DNA from: Nymphalis io
Lineage: Eukaryota > Arthropoda > Insecta > Lepidoptera > Nymphalidae
Direction of reading: 5' to 3'
Length of the DNA stretch: 64,000 bases
NCBI RefSeq assembly: GCF_905147045.1
Contig: NC_065897.1
Location: forward strand, 5,223,001 to 5,287,000
Part shown: piece after piece, positions 22,377-32,014 of the stretch
How the letters are laid out: each line of letters opens with the position of its first letter
How positions within the stretch are numbered: position 1 is the first letter of the stretch
Notes under the pieces: generated by a model
What the model was told of the DNA's origin: nothing
Seen by the model: only the letters and a program-made list of their open reading frames with translations
The model's database searches: none
Program-made: the position numbers and the translations under genes

Positions 22377-22418
22377 TTTGGTATATATATATATATATAT
22401 ATATATATACCAAACCAT
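22323..22418. repeat. (AT)n tail and 46-bp perfect palindrome
   Basis: An AT run at 22323-22372 replaces the LINE tail. It joins ATGGTTTGGT (22373-22382), 26 bases of AT, and ACCAAACCAT (22409-22418), a perfect 46-bp palindrome. The open frames here with Tyr-Ile repeats are artefacts of the microsatellite. Confidence 0.9.
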
Positions 22419-22488
22419 GGTTTTAATTAAAACAAAAGGAAAAAGAAATATGTGTTTATACAATAAACATCTCTCAGGTAGTATCATG

Positions 22489-22630
22489 TTGTAACAGCCT
22501 GTGAATGTCCATCGCTGGATTGAGGTCTCCTTTCCCTTTGAGGAGAAGATCTGGAATTTATTCAACTATGCGGCTCCAATGTGGGTAGGTGGATATTCAT
22601 GTGACAGAACTTCAGTGAAATTTCACATGT
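22489..22630 (-). repeat. SINE family A, 5'-truncated, minus strand
   Basis: On the minus strand it ends with the SINE tail (CAGCGATGGACATTCACAGG, CTGTTAC) preceded by CTTCTCCTCAAAGGGAAAGG and CCCACATTGGAGCCGCATAG. It abuts family C at about 22630. Confidence 0.65.
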
Positions 22631-22769
22631 TCTTTGTTGGAGACATATTGGTGATGTAAGCGATGGTTAACATTTCTTATAATGCCAATGTCTATAGGTA
22701 TTGGTGACCACTTACCATCAGTTGGCACATATGCTAATCCGCCTTCCTATTCTATATAAAAAAAAAGAA
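22630..22769 (+). repeat. Interspersed repeat family C, 3' half
   Basis: GTGATGTAAGCGATGGTTAA, TTCTTATAATGCCAATGTCT, GGTGACCACTTACCATCAGT, CCGCCTTCCTATTCTATAT and an A-run. This is one of the clearest 3' ends for comparing with the LINE tail. Confidence 0.8.
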
Positions 22770-24113
22770 TCTGCACTACCCATAGTAGATACGACCCCAT
22801 CATGGACAGGCTACACGAAAAAAAAACCAACAGACCAACCTAGAAATCCAGAATCCGGATAAGATCAATTAACTGGCAATAACAAGAATAATATAAAGAC
22901 AAAACAATAAAAAATGTACCCAAGCTTTTTGATGCTGAATGTGATGCTGCATGGAAATCAAAATATGCAGGCACATTATCATTTGGTACCAAACTTTAAA
23001 CTGCTAGAAAAATAGACCAAAGACAAAGACATCACGAAGAGCAGAAGAAAACATAAAAATCAAACTATGGGGACAGATCGATTTATATGATCAAAGCCAC
23101 AGAATACAGCTATTATATCACAATTTATCGTGCAGTTGAAGTCAATTCATGACAGTAAGTTTTGCAATACGTACCTCATTTTGAAATACTGGTAGGATTG
23201 ATTGTCAACCGGATATTGCGATCCTACAACGAGATCTTATTGCAGGAATTCAAATACACGGATTTAATGACTATTTTATTTTCGTGTGATTCTACTTTTT
23301 TTAACCGTCAATACAAAAAGAGGTGTTTGTATGCATGTTTATTCATAGCATCTTAGTCATTAGTAAAAAGGTTAGTTGTAAATGGGATTTTAAACTGGAA
23401 ATTGACTGTTCGACGGTATTAAAAATTAAAACGATGTGATCATGAATTTTGTCACTAAAGAAACCAAATAATACAAAATATGATATAAGAAGAACTTTTA
23501 TATCACGGTAATATCTTTATGAATAATCTATGTTATATGAATTAGTAGTTTTTGCGTTAGTTCAGAAAAAAACAATTTAAAATACATATCAACAATCCAA
23601 TCCTATAGACTGATTAAAACGAAATCTGATTTTAATAAATTAATAAAACTTCTCAATATTATATCACGCGTTGTTTTAATATGATTATTACTAAGTCAAG
23701 AAAATTTATATATAATGTAAACGTATAAATATGTACGTTATTTATGTACTTATACACGTGCCAGACCATCATTCTAAAGAATATAGAATCAACGATTTCA
23801 CTTCCAAAAACTAGACGCATTACAAGAACTTCTAAATGAAAAGTCAGAAAACAAAGTCTTTAATAAACAACTTGTCTTTTCGTAATTTATAACACGAATT
23901 ATAATTTTAATTAAATTTTAATAAATATGCTAAATTCGATATTTACTTGCTATTTGACATTATTATTATTACTATCAGATCAATAATTCATTAAACATTT
24001 TATAAAAAAATATTTCGTACAGCTTACTGATGAAACAAATGATCACGTGCGTTGTTATTTCCTCGTGACTTCATAATTAATTGTACTGCAAAGGTAGTCT
24101 GTTCATTAGTTAC
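22770..24113. other. AT-rich stretch, no recognised feature
   Basis: A GTAAGT at about 23157 has a weak upstream CAG but would define only a 19-base exon; not called. Confidence 0.5.
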
Positions 24114-24214
24114 CTTGTCGAAGCCCTGAGAATGCGAAAGGGGTGAAGCCGTACAGATGCGTTGCCATCGCTACTATAATTGGGGCTGAGCTGTTGAAGA
24201 TAAATTCCACCCAG
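24114..24214 (-). CDS. Candidate minus-strand exon (101 nt)
   Basis: On the minus strand a donor (GACAAG|GTAACT; exon ends at plus base 24114) and a weaker acceptor (AATCAAG, exon starts at plus base 24214) bound 33 open codons with one extra base at each end. The product begins WVEFIFNSSAPIIVAMATH and ends FTPFAFSGLRQ, with a hydrophobic middle. The block is markedly GC-richer than its flanks. A second frame is also open, so GC content alone may explain the lack of stops. It is on the opposite strand to the 2373/8872/44092 candidates and would belong to another gene or be a conserved non-coding element. Family not recognised. Confidence 0.25.
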
Positions 24215-24464
24215 CTTGATTAACGGAATAAAATATATCTTACGATAAATTATATTTTGTAATATACGATACAAAACAAAATCGAGTTTGCTTAATTATG
24301 TCGACGAAAACAAACAAGTACAACTGCCATTTTCAATTTCAACTACAATTATGAAATACTTTTTTTTTAATAATTTAGCAAAATATAATTAATTTAACCA
24401 ATTTAAAAGAAAACTCTAATTTTATATGTTACATGATATCTTGATAATAACACTAAGTAGACGT

Positions 24465-24495
24465 TATATATACATATATATATATATATATATAG
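24465..24495. repeat. (AT)n microsatellite
   Basis: TATATATACA followed by an AT run of more than 20 bases. Confidence 0.9.
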
Positions 24496-24675
24496 ATGGT
24501 TGAAAGAAATGTAATGACACAATATTGTATATCAATACGCGCTGATTTTATATTAAAATACAGATGTTTTTTGCGATATCTTTGATGTATGCACCCGATC
24601 CGACTTATGAAACTTAGAAAAGAAATAATTTCAAAAGAAGAAAATTGAGGTAAGTCTATTGTTAGATAACATAAC

Positions 24676-24815
24676 AGTTCGTGGTTCAACATTTTATATA
24701 CATTTGCGCTCAGCGTATGGAATAACATAATAATAATAGGTCTATTAATACAACATTCGACAGAGAACTGTTTAGAGAGAAACATACAACAGAAATTACT
24801 TAGTTTTATGAGGTT
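24676..24815 (+). pseudogene. Possible LINE C-terminal remnant
   Basis: One plus frame reads ILYTFALSVWNNIIII, then LIQHSTENCLERNIQQKLL. This loosely follows the A-x-x-x-W-N-x-L-P-x-x-I, S/T, F-K, L-L pattern at the end of Jockey/CR1-group RTs. Very decayed and called on pattern only. The 123-codon minus frame at 24453-24824 overlaps it and runs into the AT microsatellite; I do not treat it as a gene. Confidence 0.25.
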
Positions 24816-24829
24816 CATCTCCAAATCGA

Positions 24830-26370
24830 TCCAACAATGAAAATATTTTCAAAACAATTACTTGAATTAATTAATGGTAATCGGTTTATTAACAAACCCA
24901 ATAATATGTCTAATTTAGTTATATTAGTACAATAATATAATATATCAAAATCAAACTAAATCAATGTAAATTTACAAGCCACATAAAAAATATAAGCCGT
25001 AGGTAAAATTAAAAAAAAATATAATATTTTGACAAAAAAATAATATAAAAAAGCTCTTGAACACGGATGTTTTTTTTTTTAATTCAACGAAAAATGTTAT
25101 TTTTTTATAGTTATAACCATATGAGTCTTTGCTACCTTAACATTAAAGTTAAATAATATATTAGAACTAATTGGTTTCAATCCTTCAGCCCAGTTCAGGC
25201 GCTTGTACCCATTGAATAAGTATGTAATTGTAATGTACCGATTCATTATTGTTTGTTGATAAATAAATGAAGATAAAGTATATATCAGTAGTCTTGTTCC
25301 ACAGCAACACTCTCTTTTGCATTCTTCGTCACCCTGACCTTACGTACAAGAAGTTTAACACCTAGTTGAATGTGAAAATATAAATAGAAGTAATCCTTAA
25401 ACGTACTTGACTATACTTATAAATATAATTCTTTAAAAAACTAATAATCAATCTAGCTGTACATTTAGTGATTTCTTGTTTCTGTATCAACGATACTCAT
25501 CTGTTAAAGTGGTTTTTTTAACTCAATTACTAGCGGAAATGTCAATTAGACGAACCCTCGTAATGTTTCATAACAAAAGTTAGACTTTCACGCTATTAAC
25601 GGAACTAAATTCATAGGCTTCTTTGATACAGCGGTTCTTGCTTATACAAAAACCTACCTAAAACAATATTAACATCTTATATTCTAAATGATTTTATAAA
25701 TATATTGATTCTGCTTAAAGCGCTTAAATCACAATATAAAATACGCACTAAGTAAACAAATATGTACGAGGTATCAATTAATTAAAAATTATTAAATGAT
25801 AACAATTTTCCGAGCAAAGTATTTACGCGTTATAATTTTAGTATAATGTAATTAATTGCGTCATCGCGCTGATGAAGTTTAATTAAATTTATAAATCATT
25901 TTATCATTATTATTTAGTAAAGTAAAAATAAGAATATCCATAATTTACTCCAGCCCTCTTCTCGTGTCGACAAGGGTTTGATGTTTAAACTAACGCGCAT
26001 CACTTCACTTTAAGTATTTATAGATAAATCAATCGCGTCATAATTCACAATTGTTAAGAAAGATTTACATACAAACTTTCATGCCATTTATACCTTAGGG
26101 GTAAAATTTTTAAAAATCCTTTATTAATGCTAACCTACTGTGTAAAAGAAACCCGAATGCCATGGTGATAGTCCCAGTAGTCAAGGCTGTGCGTTGTCAG
26201 TTAGTCAGTTTCTGTTTTACATATGTATAATGTTTATCAACTTATCGCTCATAATCTATTATGAAATATTTAATAAGGATTTATATTATAAATTTGAACT
26301 TACCGTAAGTTCAACTTAAAATCAAATAAAAAATATCAAAAATCAATCAAAAAATATAAAAATATATTGA
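24830..26370. other. AT-rich stretch, no recognised feature
   Basis: No supportable gene, RNA or repeat. Confidence 0.5.
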
Positions 26371-26374
26371 TTGT

Positions 26375-26465
26375 CATAAATCTACCACCGGTTCGGAAAT
26401 AAACACTTCAGACCTGAGAAGAACCGGTAAAAGAACCGCTGAGTTTCTTTCGCCGGTTTGTCTCA
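26375..26465 (+). repeat. Short ancient repeat, family F
   Basis: ACCACCGGTTCGGAAATAAA, CAGACCTGAGAAGAACCGGT and CCGCTGAGTTTCTTTCGCCG. Same family as 10048-10130 and the inverted pieces near 15.2 and 39.1 kb. Confidence 0.6.
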
Positions 26466-26532
26466 GTCGTTTTTTTTTACACGTAATGTACAACAATAGA
26501 ATTGTTGTTTTTTTATTTGAAATGGCCTGCAG

Positions 26533-26557
26533 GCGATCGTTTTATTCCCAACTTCAG
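26533..26557 (+). CDS. Candidate 25-nt microexon, possible alternative to 8872-8905
   Basis: The acceptor CTGCAG ends at 26532 after a T-rich tract, and a consensus donor (TTCAG|GTAAGT) starts at 26558. All three frames are open. In phase 0 it reads AIVLFPTS plus a G that, with GT from the next exon, makes Gly and enters 44092-44158 in its best frame. It could thus replace 8872-8905 between 2373-2403 and 44092-44158. Including both would break the frame at 44092. At 25 bases, chance is a serious alternative; the case rests on the strong donor and frame agreement. Confidence 0.28.
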
Positions 26558-26689
26558 GTAAGTTCTAATGTTCATTTTTTTTCTAACTATAACTAGCTCG
26601 TTGGACTGTAGATCCCGAGTCTGTTAAGTTAAGGTACAAACATCAGATCGGGCCAAGAAAAAAAATATTTAGTTTTTTAGAAATAATCC

Positions 26690-26935
26690 TCGGTAGCAAC
26701 TCGGAATCTGGAAGTTGGCAGTGTTTTTACTGCCAAAGAAAAGCACGTTAAGTTGTTGGTTCTAAAAATGAACTCTTTGCGGTCGTGTCCGATCGGATTA
26801 TATCAAAGTGTGAGTAGAGAGTGCATACATGCATATACTGAAGCACTTATAATATTATATCTTGGGCATTTGGCTAGTCTTCCTTTAGGATGTTCGCCGT
26901 TGCTGAAATCGGAGAGGAGGACATCATAAATATCT
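26690..26935 (+). repeat. SINE family B, 5'-truncated
   Basis: GCAACTCGGAATCTGGAAGT, AAAGCACGTTAAGTTGTTGG, GATCGGATTATATCAAAGTG, then GGATGTTCGCCGTTGCTGAA and GGAGGACATCATAA follow the family B body and tail. Confidence 0.65.
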
Positions 26936-26939
26936 AAGA

Positions 26940-27760
26940 TAAACTTAATTTTTCATAAATGTACTTTCATATTATTTTTTGTCTTTGTAAAAAAAACGAC
27001 CGAAACAAAATTTACTTTAACGTTTTGTTTATTCATTTCTTTAAGATTTAGCGATATCTATTACAGTATTTTCTTTGATCAAGTGACGCATTAATAACTC
27101 GAGAACCACAATTATCGAGTGAATGCATCCCGAACAAGCCATCAATTTCAATAAAACGATGATTGAGGAGAAAAAAGCTCCATCAATCAACGGCCCGTGT
27201 CATTTTGACAGCGTTTTGGGGTGACCACGCGGTTCACATTCTAAATATTTGCTCGGTATCTTTATTAAAAATAACTTAAGGTCGAAAATTCTTAGGAGAC
27301 GCTTTTAATATTTTATCAAAGTACTTTTTATTTTTTTTTATTGAATCTTATGTTTTGTTGTTGCAAAAAGCGAACAAGGAAATTGCTCGCCTTTATTGTA
27401 GCCGTTTCTGTCTATTTAGGGATATATTATATAACCAGACAGCCTTGAAACATGATGTCACCCAAAATTTTCGTCTTCGAAAGTATTAAGATGCTCTGGA
27501 GCTTAAAAAACTTTACGCGAATTTGGTGACATAGTCGGTTTTTACTTAGTTATTCAAAAAAATAAAACATTTTCTTTCAAAAAAATAAAAACTATTTGTC
27601 ATTTTCAAGGTGAAACCTCTTGTAACAAAAATAGAGATTATTGCAAAAAAATTAATAAAGTCATAAAAATAAATTTCAAATATGATACGTAAGATTACTA
27701 AGTTAATAAACGATAAAATAAAATTTCCTTACTTTATACATTACATCCCAATTACTTGCA
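26940..27760. other. AT-rich stretch, no recognised feature
   Basis: A moderately GC-richer patch near 27180-27240 has no open frame of note. Confidence 0.5.
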
Positions 27761-27764
27761 AACA

Positions 27765-27992
27765 CTATTTGGTATTGTTGTGGTTAGTTTTGAGAGTGAG
27801 TTATCCAATGTAACTACAGTCATCTTATCAGTATAGTCAGGGATAACATCTTAGTTCTAAAGGTTGGTGGCGAATTGACGATATACGAAATGGTTAATAT
27901 TCCTTACATCGCCAAGGTTTATGGGCGGTGTTGACAACTTAACATCAGGTGATCAATTAAACTGTCTATCTACCAATTTCATAAAAAAAAAT
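27765..27992 (+). repeat. Interspersed repeat family C
   Basis: TGGTATTGTTGTGGTTAGTT, ATAACATCTTAGTTCTAAAG, GGTTGGTGGCGAATTGACGA, TCCTTACATCGCCAAGG, then a diverged CATCAGGTGATC and an A-run. The head is missing. Confidence 0.7.
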
Positions 27993-28070
27993 TAGTAGAT
28001 AGACCATAAGTATCTTAACTTAACTAAAGATTCGGATCTAAAATTCGAGAAAGTATGGGATTAAAGACCG

Positions 28071-28145
28071 TCCAACATTGAAATCTTTGGGGGAGGCCTT
28101 TATCCAATAGTACGTCTTTCAGCTGACATGATGATGATGATGATG
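28071..28145 (+). mobile_element. 3' terminal remnant of an RTE-type LINE
   Basis: TTTGGGGGAGGCCTTTATCC is followed by CTTTCAGCTGA and a (GAT)n tail. The coding sense (SLGEAFIQ, then a stop) parallels the TLGEAYVQQW ending of the 40.0-kb RTE fragment, and a short simple-repeat tail is usual for RTE elements. It is a different, diverged family member. Confidence 0.55.
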
Positions 28146-28149
28146 AAAG

Positions 28150-29840
28150 TAAATATGCTCGTTTATCCAATACATCCCATAAAGACATCATCGTAAGAAA
28201 ATCTGTTTTGTTTGTGTAATCAAATGAAAATAAAATGTTTAAATCTGTATATAATAATTATTTTAATAAAAGATTAATAAGAACTTCTTGATTTCTTGCT
28301 ATTTATTCACGGTATAGTTTTATTTCCAAAACCGATGATCATGTATTATTATGTCGATAATAAACTCAAAATCATTCGTATTTACATAATATGTGAAAGG
28401 CATTAGTCCAGTTGTGACATATTTACGGTGATATTGTGACTACAAAACTAAATCGTGTAAAATAATTTATAAAAGCTTACGGTGTTGACATTTCGAGTGA
28501 GTATATACACGTATACGGAGGCTTTGTCCGACTATTACAAGCATCACATAGCCGGCATGCCATTCGAATAGCAGGCGAGTTTGCGAGCAATCAATACGAT
28601 ATGACCGAGCGATATTTCTATTATTAGTATTGTCCGGCTTCTATAGCATAAATGTTAAAAAACAACAATCTTGGATACATAACTTTAATCCCATATCAAA
28701 AGGGCTACGTATATAATAGAAACATTTTAAAGCATTGTATTGTATTCTATAAGTGGATGCAAAATATAAGCTATTTAATAAGTATGATATTATTATAATC
28801 GATGGTCTCCCTGGGTCTATAATCGCTGGTCTAAGGAAGGAATATCAAGTGAAAAATAATTTTGTAATGGTTATGTGTTTTTTTATAGTTTAATGACTCT
28901 TGAATAAAATGAAATGAAAATGTGACTAATTATTATGAAATTACATGCTAAATTAATTTGTTTTAAAGTAAATATCATAATTTGAATGACACATTCATCA
29001 TGATGTCATCCTGTTTTTTATATATTATATTATAATAGATCGATTCCAATAATTTTCAAAATATGGGAATTAAATAATCGTTATATAACTAGTATCACAA
29101 AAATGAAAATAATACAAAGTACGAAAGTCTTATATTTAGAATTTATAGTTAGTTATAGTTTAGTTTTCGTATGAGAAAACTTCTACATTCTTTATTAGTT
29201 TTTATACGTTAATAAACGTTTAACTTCCAAAAGAAATAACTATAAGAAATATTTTCAAATTATAATCGAGAGTAGTTTTCAAACGAATTCTTTACAATGC
29301 GAATAAATAAAAATATAAAACAAATAGAATTATCAAGATGTTATTCAAAGAGTTGTTTTTTGAAGCAAAAACTTCTTTAGGCACGTTGCGCTGGTAGGCT
29401 GTATTAATATTTTGTACCGAATTAGCGACATACTGCGTATTTTGGTGAATAAAAAGCTATGAATAAAATTACTTGAAGTGCCAATAGATGTTAAAATTGG
29501 ACAAATATATTGCACGGTTTCAAGTTTTCACTTCTATCGTCCTATCACGGCCTGTTCTTTTTATTAAGGCAATTACTTAAATCTTTTTTAACGTTGGTTC
29601 GGCACAGTAATTGATAATATCTATTAAAGCGATCTCAATACGACACAATTATTCACCGTATCCTTTTGCTTTTGCATAATCGCATGTTAATACAAGGGTT
29701 GGGGGCGTTCTATACAAGGACACAATTTCCATAAAACATTACACTTGTGACTCTAGCTTGAATTTCAAACGATGCATAATACTTGAATATTGAATGGAAC
29801 ACCCGATCTTTTATTCTGAGAAACTAAAGGCTTAATAAGT
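28150..29840. other. AT-rich stretch, no recognised feature
   Basis: A GTGAGT at about 28498 has no credible upstream acceptor. No named repeat seen. Confidence 0.5.
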
Positions 29841-29844
29841 GATG

Positions 29845-30175
29845 ATGGTGATGTCCTCCTGACCGATTTCAGCTGCGCCGGCCAATCTAAAGAGAGATAA
29901 GACAACTGCGCAGTACGTATTATAGTGCACAAGTGTGTGCGCAAACACAGATGTACTCTCTATTTCCTCACTCTCATAATCCGATTAAACGGCAATGCGA
30001 TACGATCGGAAAGAGTCCAGGTGCAAGATCACTCAAGCTTAAACACTGCCAACTCACAGTCTCTGGGATGCTACGTCAATTTTTCGACAGAAAAACGCTA
30101 TGATCTTTTATGGGCGCGACCCAGGTTTCGAACTCAGGACCTTACAGCCTCGCAATATGGCCATTTATCAAACGA
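29845..30175 (-). repeat. SINE family B, minus strand, with tRNA-like head
   Basis: The minus strand starts near 30175 with a diverged tRNA-like head and the GAGTTCGAAACCTGGGTCGC box, and runs through the body to GCTGAAATCGGTCAGGAGG near 29850. The 112-codon plus frame 29925-30263 is its shadow. Confidence 0.75.
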
Positions 30176-30354
30176 GGATAATCATTATGAATTTAATATT
30201 TATAGATTTCCATCTTGTATTTGTAATTTTAAATTAAAACTGACATTCCAGTACGTTTTGTGAATCAGCGGCAATCCTTATTGTTGAGTGAGTTTGTTCA
30301 TTTATTTATGTATTATGTATGTGTGTATTTATTTATGTTTCAATTTTAGTAATC

Positions 30355-30487
30355 TTCACCGCTTAGCTCGAGTTGAATTATAAACGGAAATTAAGCAAAT
30401 GAAAATTCAGCGGTTCTTACCCGAGTCCAAATTCGAAATTATCGGTTAAGATTAACGTCTTCTAACCACTGGGCCATCAGGGCTCTT
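30355..30487 (-). repeat. SINE family A, head portion, minus strand
   Basis: On the minus strand GCCCTGATGGCCCAGTGGTT gives the A box. TTCGAATTTGGACTCGGGTA covers a degraded B-box region, followed by GAATTTTCATTTGCTTAATT. Confidence 0.65.
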
Positions 30488-31039
30488 ATTCAAAATCCTC
30501 AAAAAATATATTTTAATAAGGTTTTATGTATATCGACGGTTATAATACACAATAAGAGAAATATTGTTATATAATTATAATAAAATAAACACAGAACCAC
30601 CGAGACTAACCCGTGATTTATTAATCAATCCAACGTATTCAGACTTCCAATTTAACGTGCTACTCATGATTTTTAACGTCATAAAATTATGAAACGAATA
30701 TGATAATTTAATAGAGAACAGAGATACATAACAAAAGGAATTTATCTAAAACATGCATAACGTCTACGGATCCTAAAAGCTATAAATAAAGCTGTGCAGA
30801 AGTTATTTCGAAGGGTAAAGACAAGGGGTGGAGGAGTACAAATAATCGCAAAACTATCAGATAAAATATCGAGATAGCAGTGAATCTGGTCACAGTTAAA
30901 TGGTTTTTTGTTGGTTAACTGGTTTTTTTCGTGGAAGAGCTGTGATGGTACATTAGCTGGAACACGTCAATCATAATCGAAGATTTCAGATTTAAGTCCA
31001 CTTTGCTGATTTTTAAGAGTTTAATTATTAAATATTTAA

Positions 31040-31146
31040 TCTCGTGCTTGACGGTGAAGGAAAACATCGTGAGGAAACCTGTATGTATCTAAATTCACTA
31101 AAATTCAGCAGCGTGGTGGAATAAGCTCCAAACCTTCTCCTCAATT
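31040..31146 (+). repeat. SINE family A, middle fragment
   Basis: CTCGTGCTTGACGGTGAAGG, GAGGAAACCTGTATGTATCT and GCAGCGTGGTGGAATAAGCT are the SINE body; both head and tail are missing. Confidence 0.7.
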
Positions 31147-31325
31147 ATAATTTACACTATAATTTACCTAAGCAGAAAGTGCGGAGAAAATACTAAACAC
31201 TTATCAACTTTATATAAGTCTTGTACGTTAAATCTGAAAGCAAATACATCTACACCCGATTTGTGAATCTTTCTTATATTCCATTATTTCTTCTAATATT
31301 AATATTTTCACTGTTTTCACATTAG

Positions 31326-31436
31326 CGGTCGCGTTTCGGCGTCATGGAACTACACGCACGAACGCCACCCGCGAAACAAATACGTCTAGTCGAGCGAGAA
31401 ATTGGTTCAAAAATAACCCCACCAAATTGAATAGTC
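31326..31436 (+). CDS. Candidate 111-nt exon in a CpG-rich patch
   Basis: TTTTCACATTAG ends at 31325 and AGTC|GTAAGT begins at 31437 (a second donor, GTGAGT, is four bases on). One frame is open throughout and includes VAFRRHGTTRTNATRETN and RARNWFKNNPTKLN. A second frame is nearly open, and the minus strand is open for 70 codons (31322-31534). The patch is unusually rich in CpG for this window, so a regulatory island is as likely as an exon. No family recognised. Confidence 0.22.
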
Positions 31437-31667
31437 GTAAGTGAGTTAAGCGGTACATGGTTGACTAAACACAAGGGTTGTTCGTTGTTTTGAGTCTGAC
31501 TTTGGCGGTTGGTTTTCTTAAGAATTATTTTCAAGGACTAATATTCATATAATATTATATACAAGCAATTAATTTTTAAAATTAAACTAGTTTGTTAGTT
31601 GTTTTGTTTGAAGGTTTATAGAATGTATGTGTGTAATGTTTTCTATAAATGTATATATGTAATGTAG

Positions 31668-31745
31668 AGCCGTGATAGCTCAGTGGTTAAAAGAGAAGAT
31701 ATTAACCGATGATTCCGAGTTCAAATCCGGGGGAGTCAGTATATG
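31668..31745 (+). repeat. SINE family A, tRNA-like head only
   Basis: GCCGTGATAGCTCAGTGG gives a good A box (TAGCTCAGTGG) and GAGTTCAAATCC a B box. The SINE body stops here and a minus-strand copy begins. Confidence 0.7.
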
Positions 31746-31749
31746 TCAA

Positions 31750-31998
31750 ATTGCTGGGCTAATGCCTTCTCTCCTTTTGACGAAAAGATTTTGAGCTTAC
31801 TCCACTACGCTGTTCCAATGCGGGTTGGTGGATGATGCGGGTTACCAAATGTGGAAGATTTTCATTCTTGTTTTCATTTACTGAGCACGAATTGAATAAA
31901 GATGTACAAATTAATCACATGAAAATTTACCGGTGCTTGCCTGAGTTTGAACCCGCAATAATCGGTGAATATCTATGTTTCAGTATCACTGAGTCACC
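31750..31998 (-). repeat. SINE family A, minus strand, forming an inverted pair
   Basis: On the minus strand it runs from a degraded tRNA-like head near 31998 (ACCGATTATTGCGGGTTCAA, ACTCAGGCAAGC) through GAAAATTTTCA... to GAGAGAAGGCATTAGCCCAG at 31752. It directly follows the plus-strand head at 31668-31745. Confidence 0.65.
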
Positions 31999-32014
31999 TG
32001 TTCTTTTTACAGGA

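Noticed and set aside
22088..22565. Open frames with Tyr-Ile repeats
   Set aside because: Produced by reading through the AT microsatellite.
23130..23160. 19-nt exon before GTAAGT
   Set aside because: Too short, weak acceptor, no frame partner.
24453..24824. 123-codon minus-strand gene
   Set aside because: Ends in a microsatellite-encoded Tyr-Ile run, has no motif, and overlaps a better plus-strand LINE pattern.
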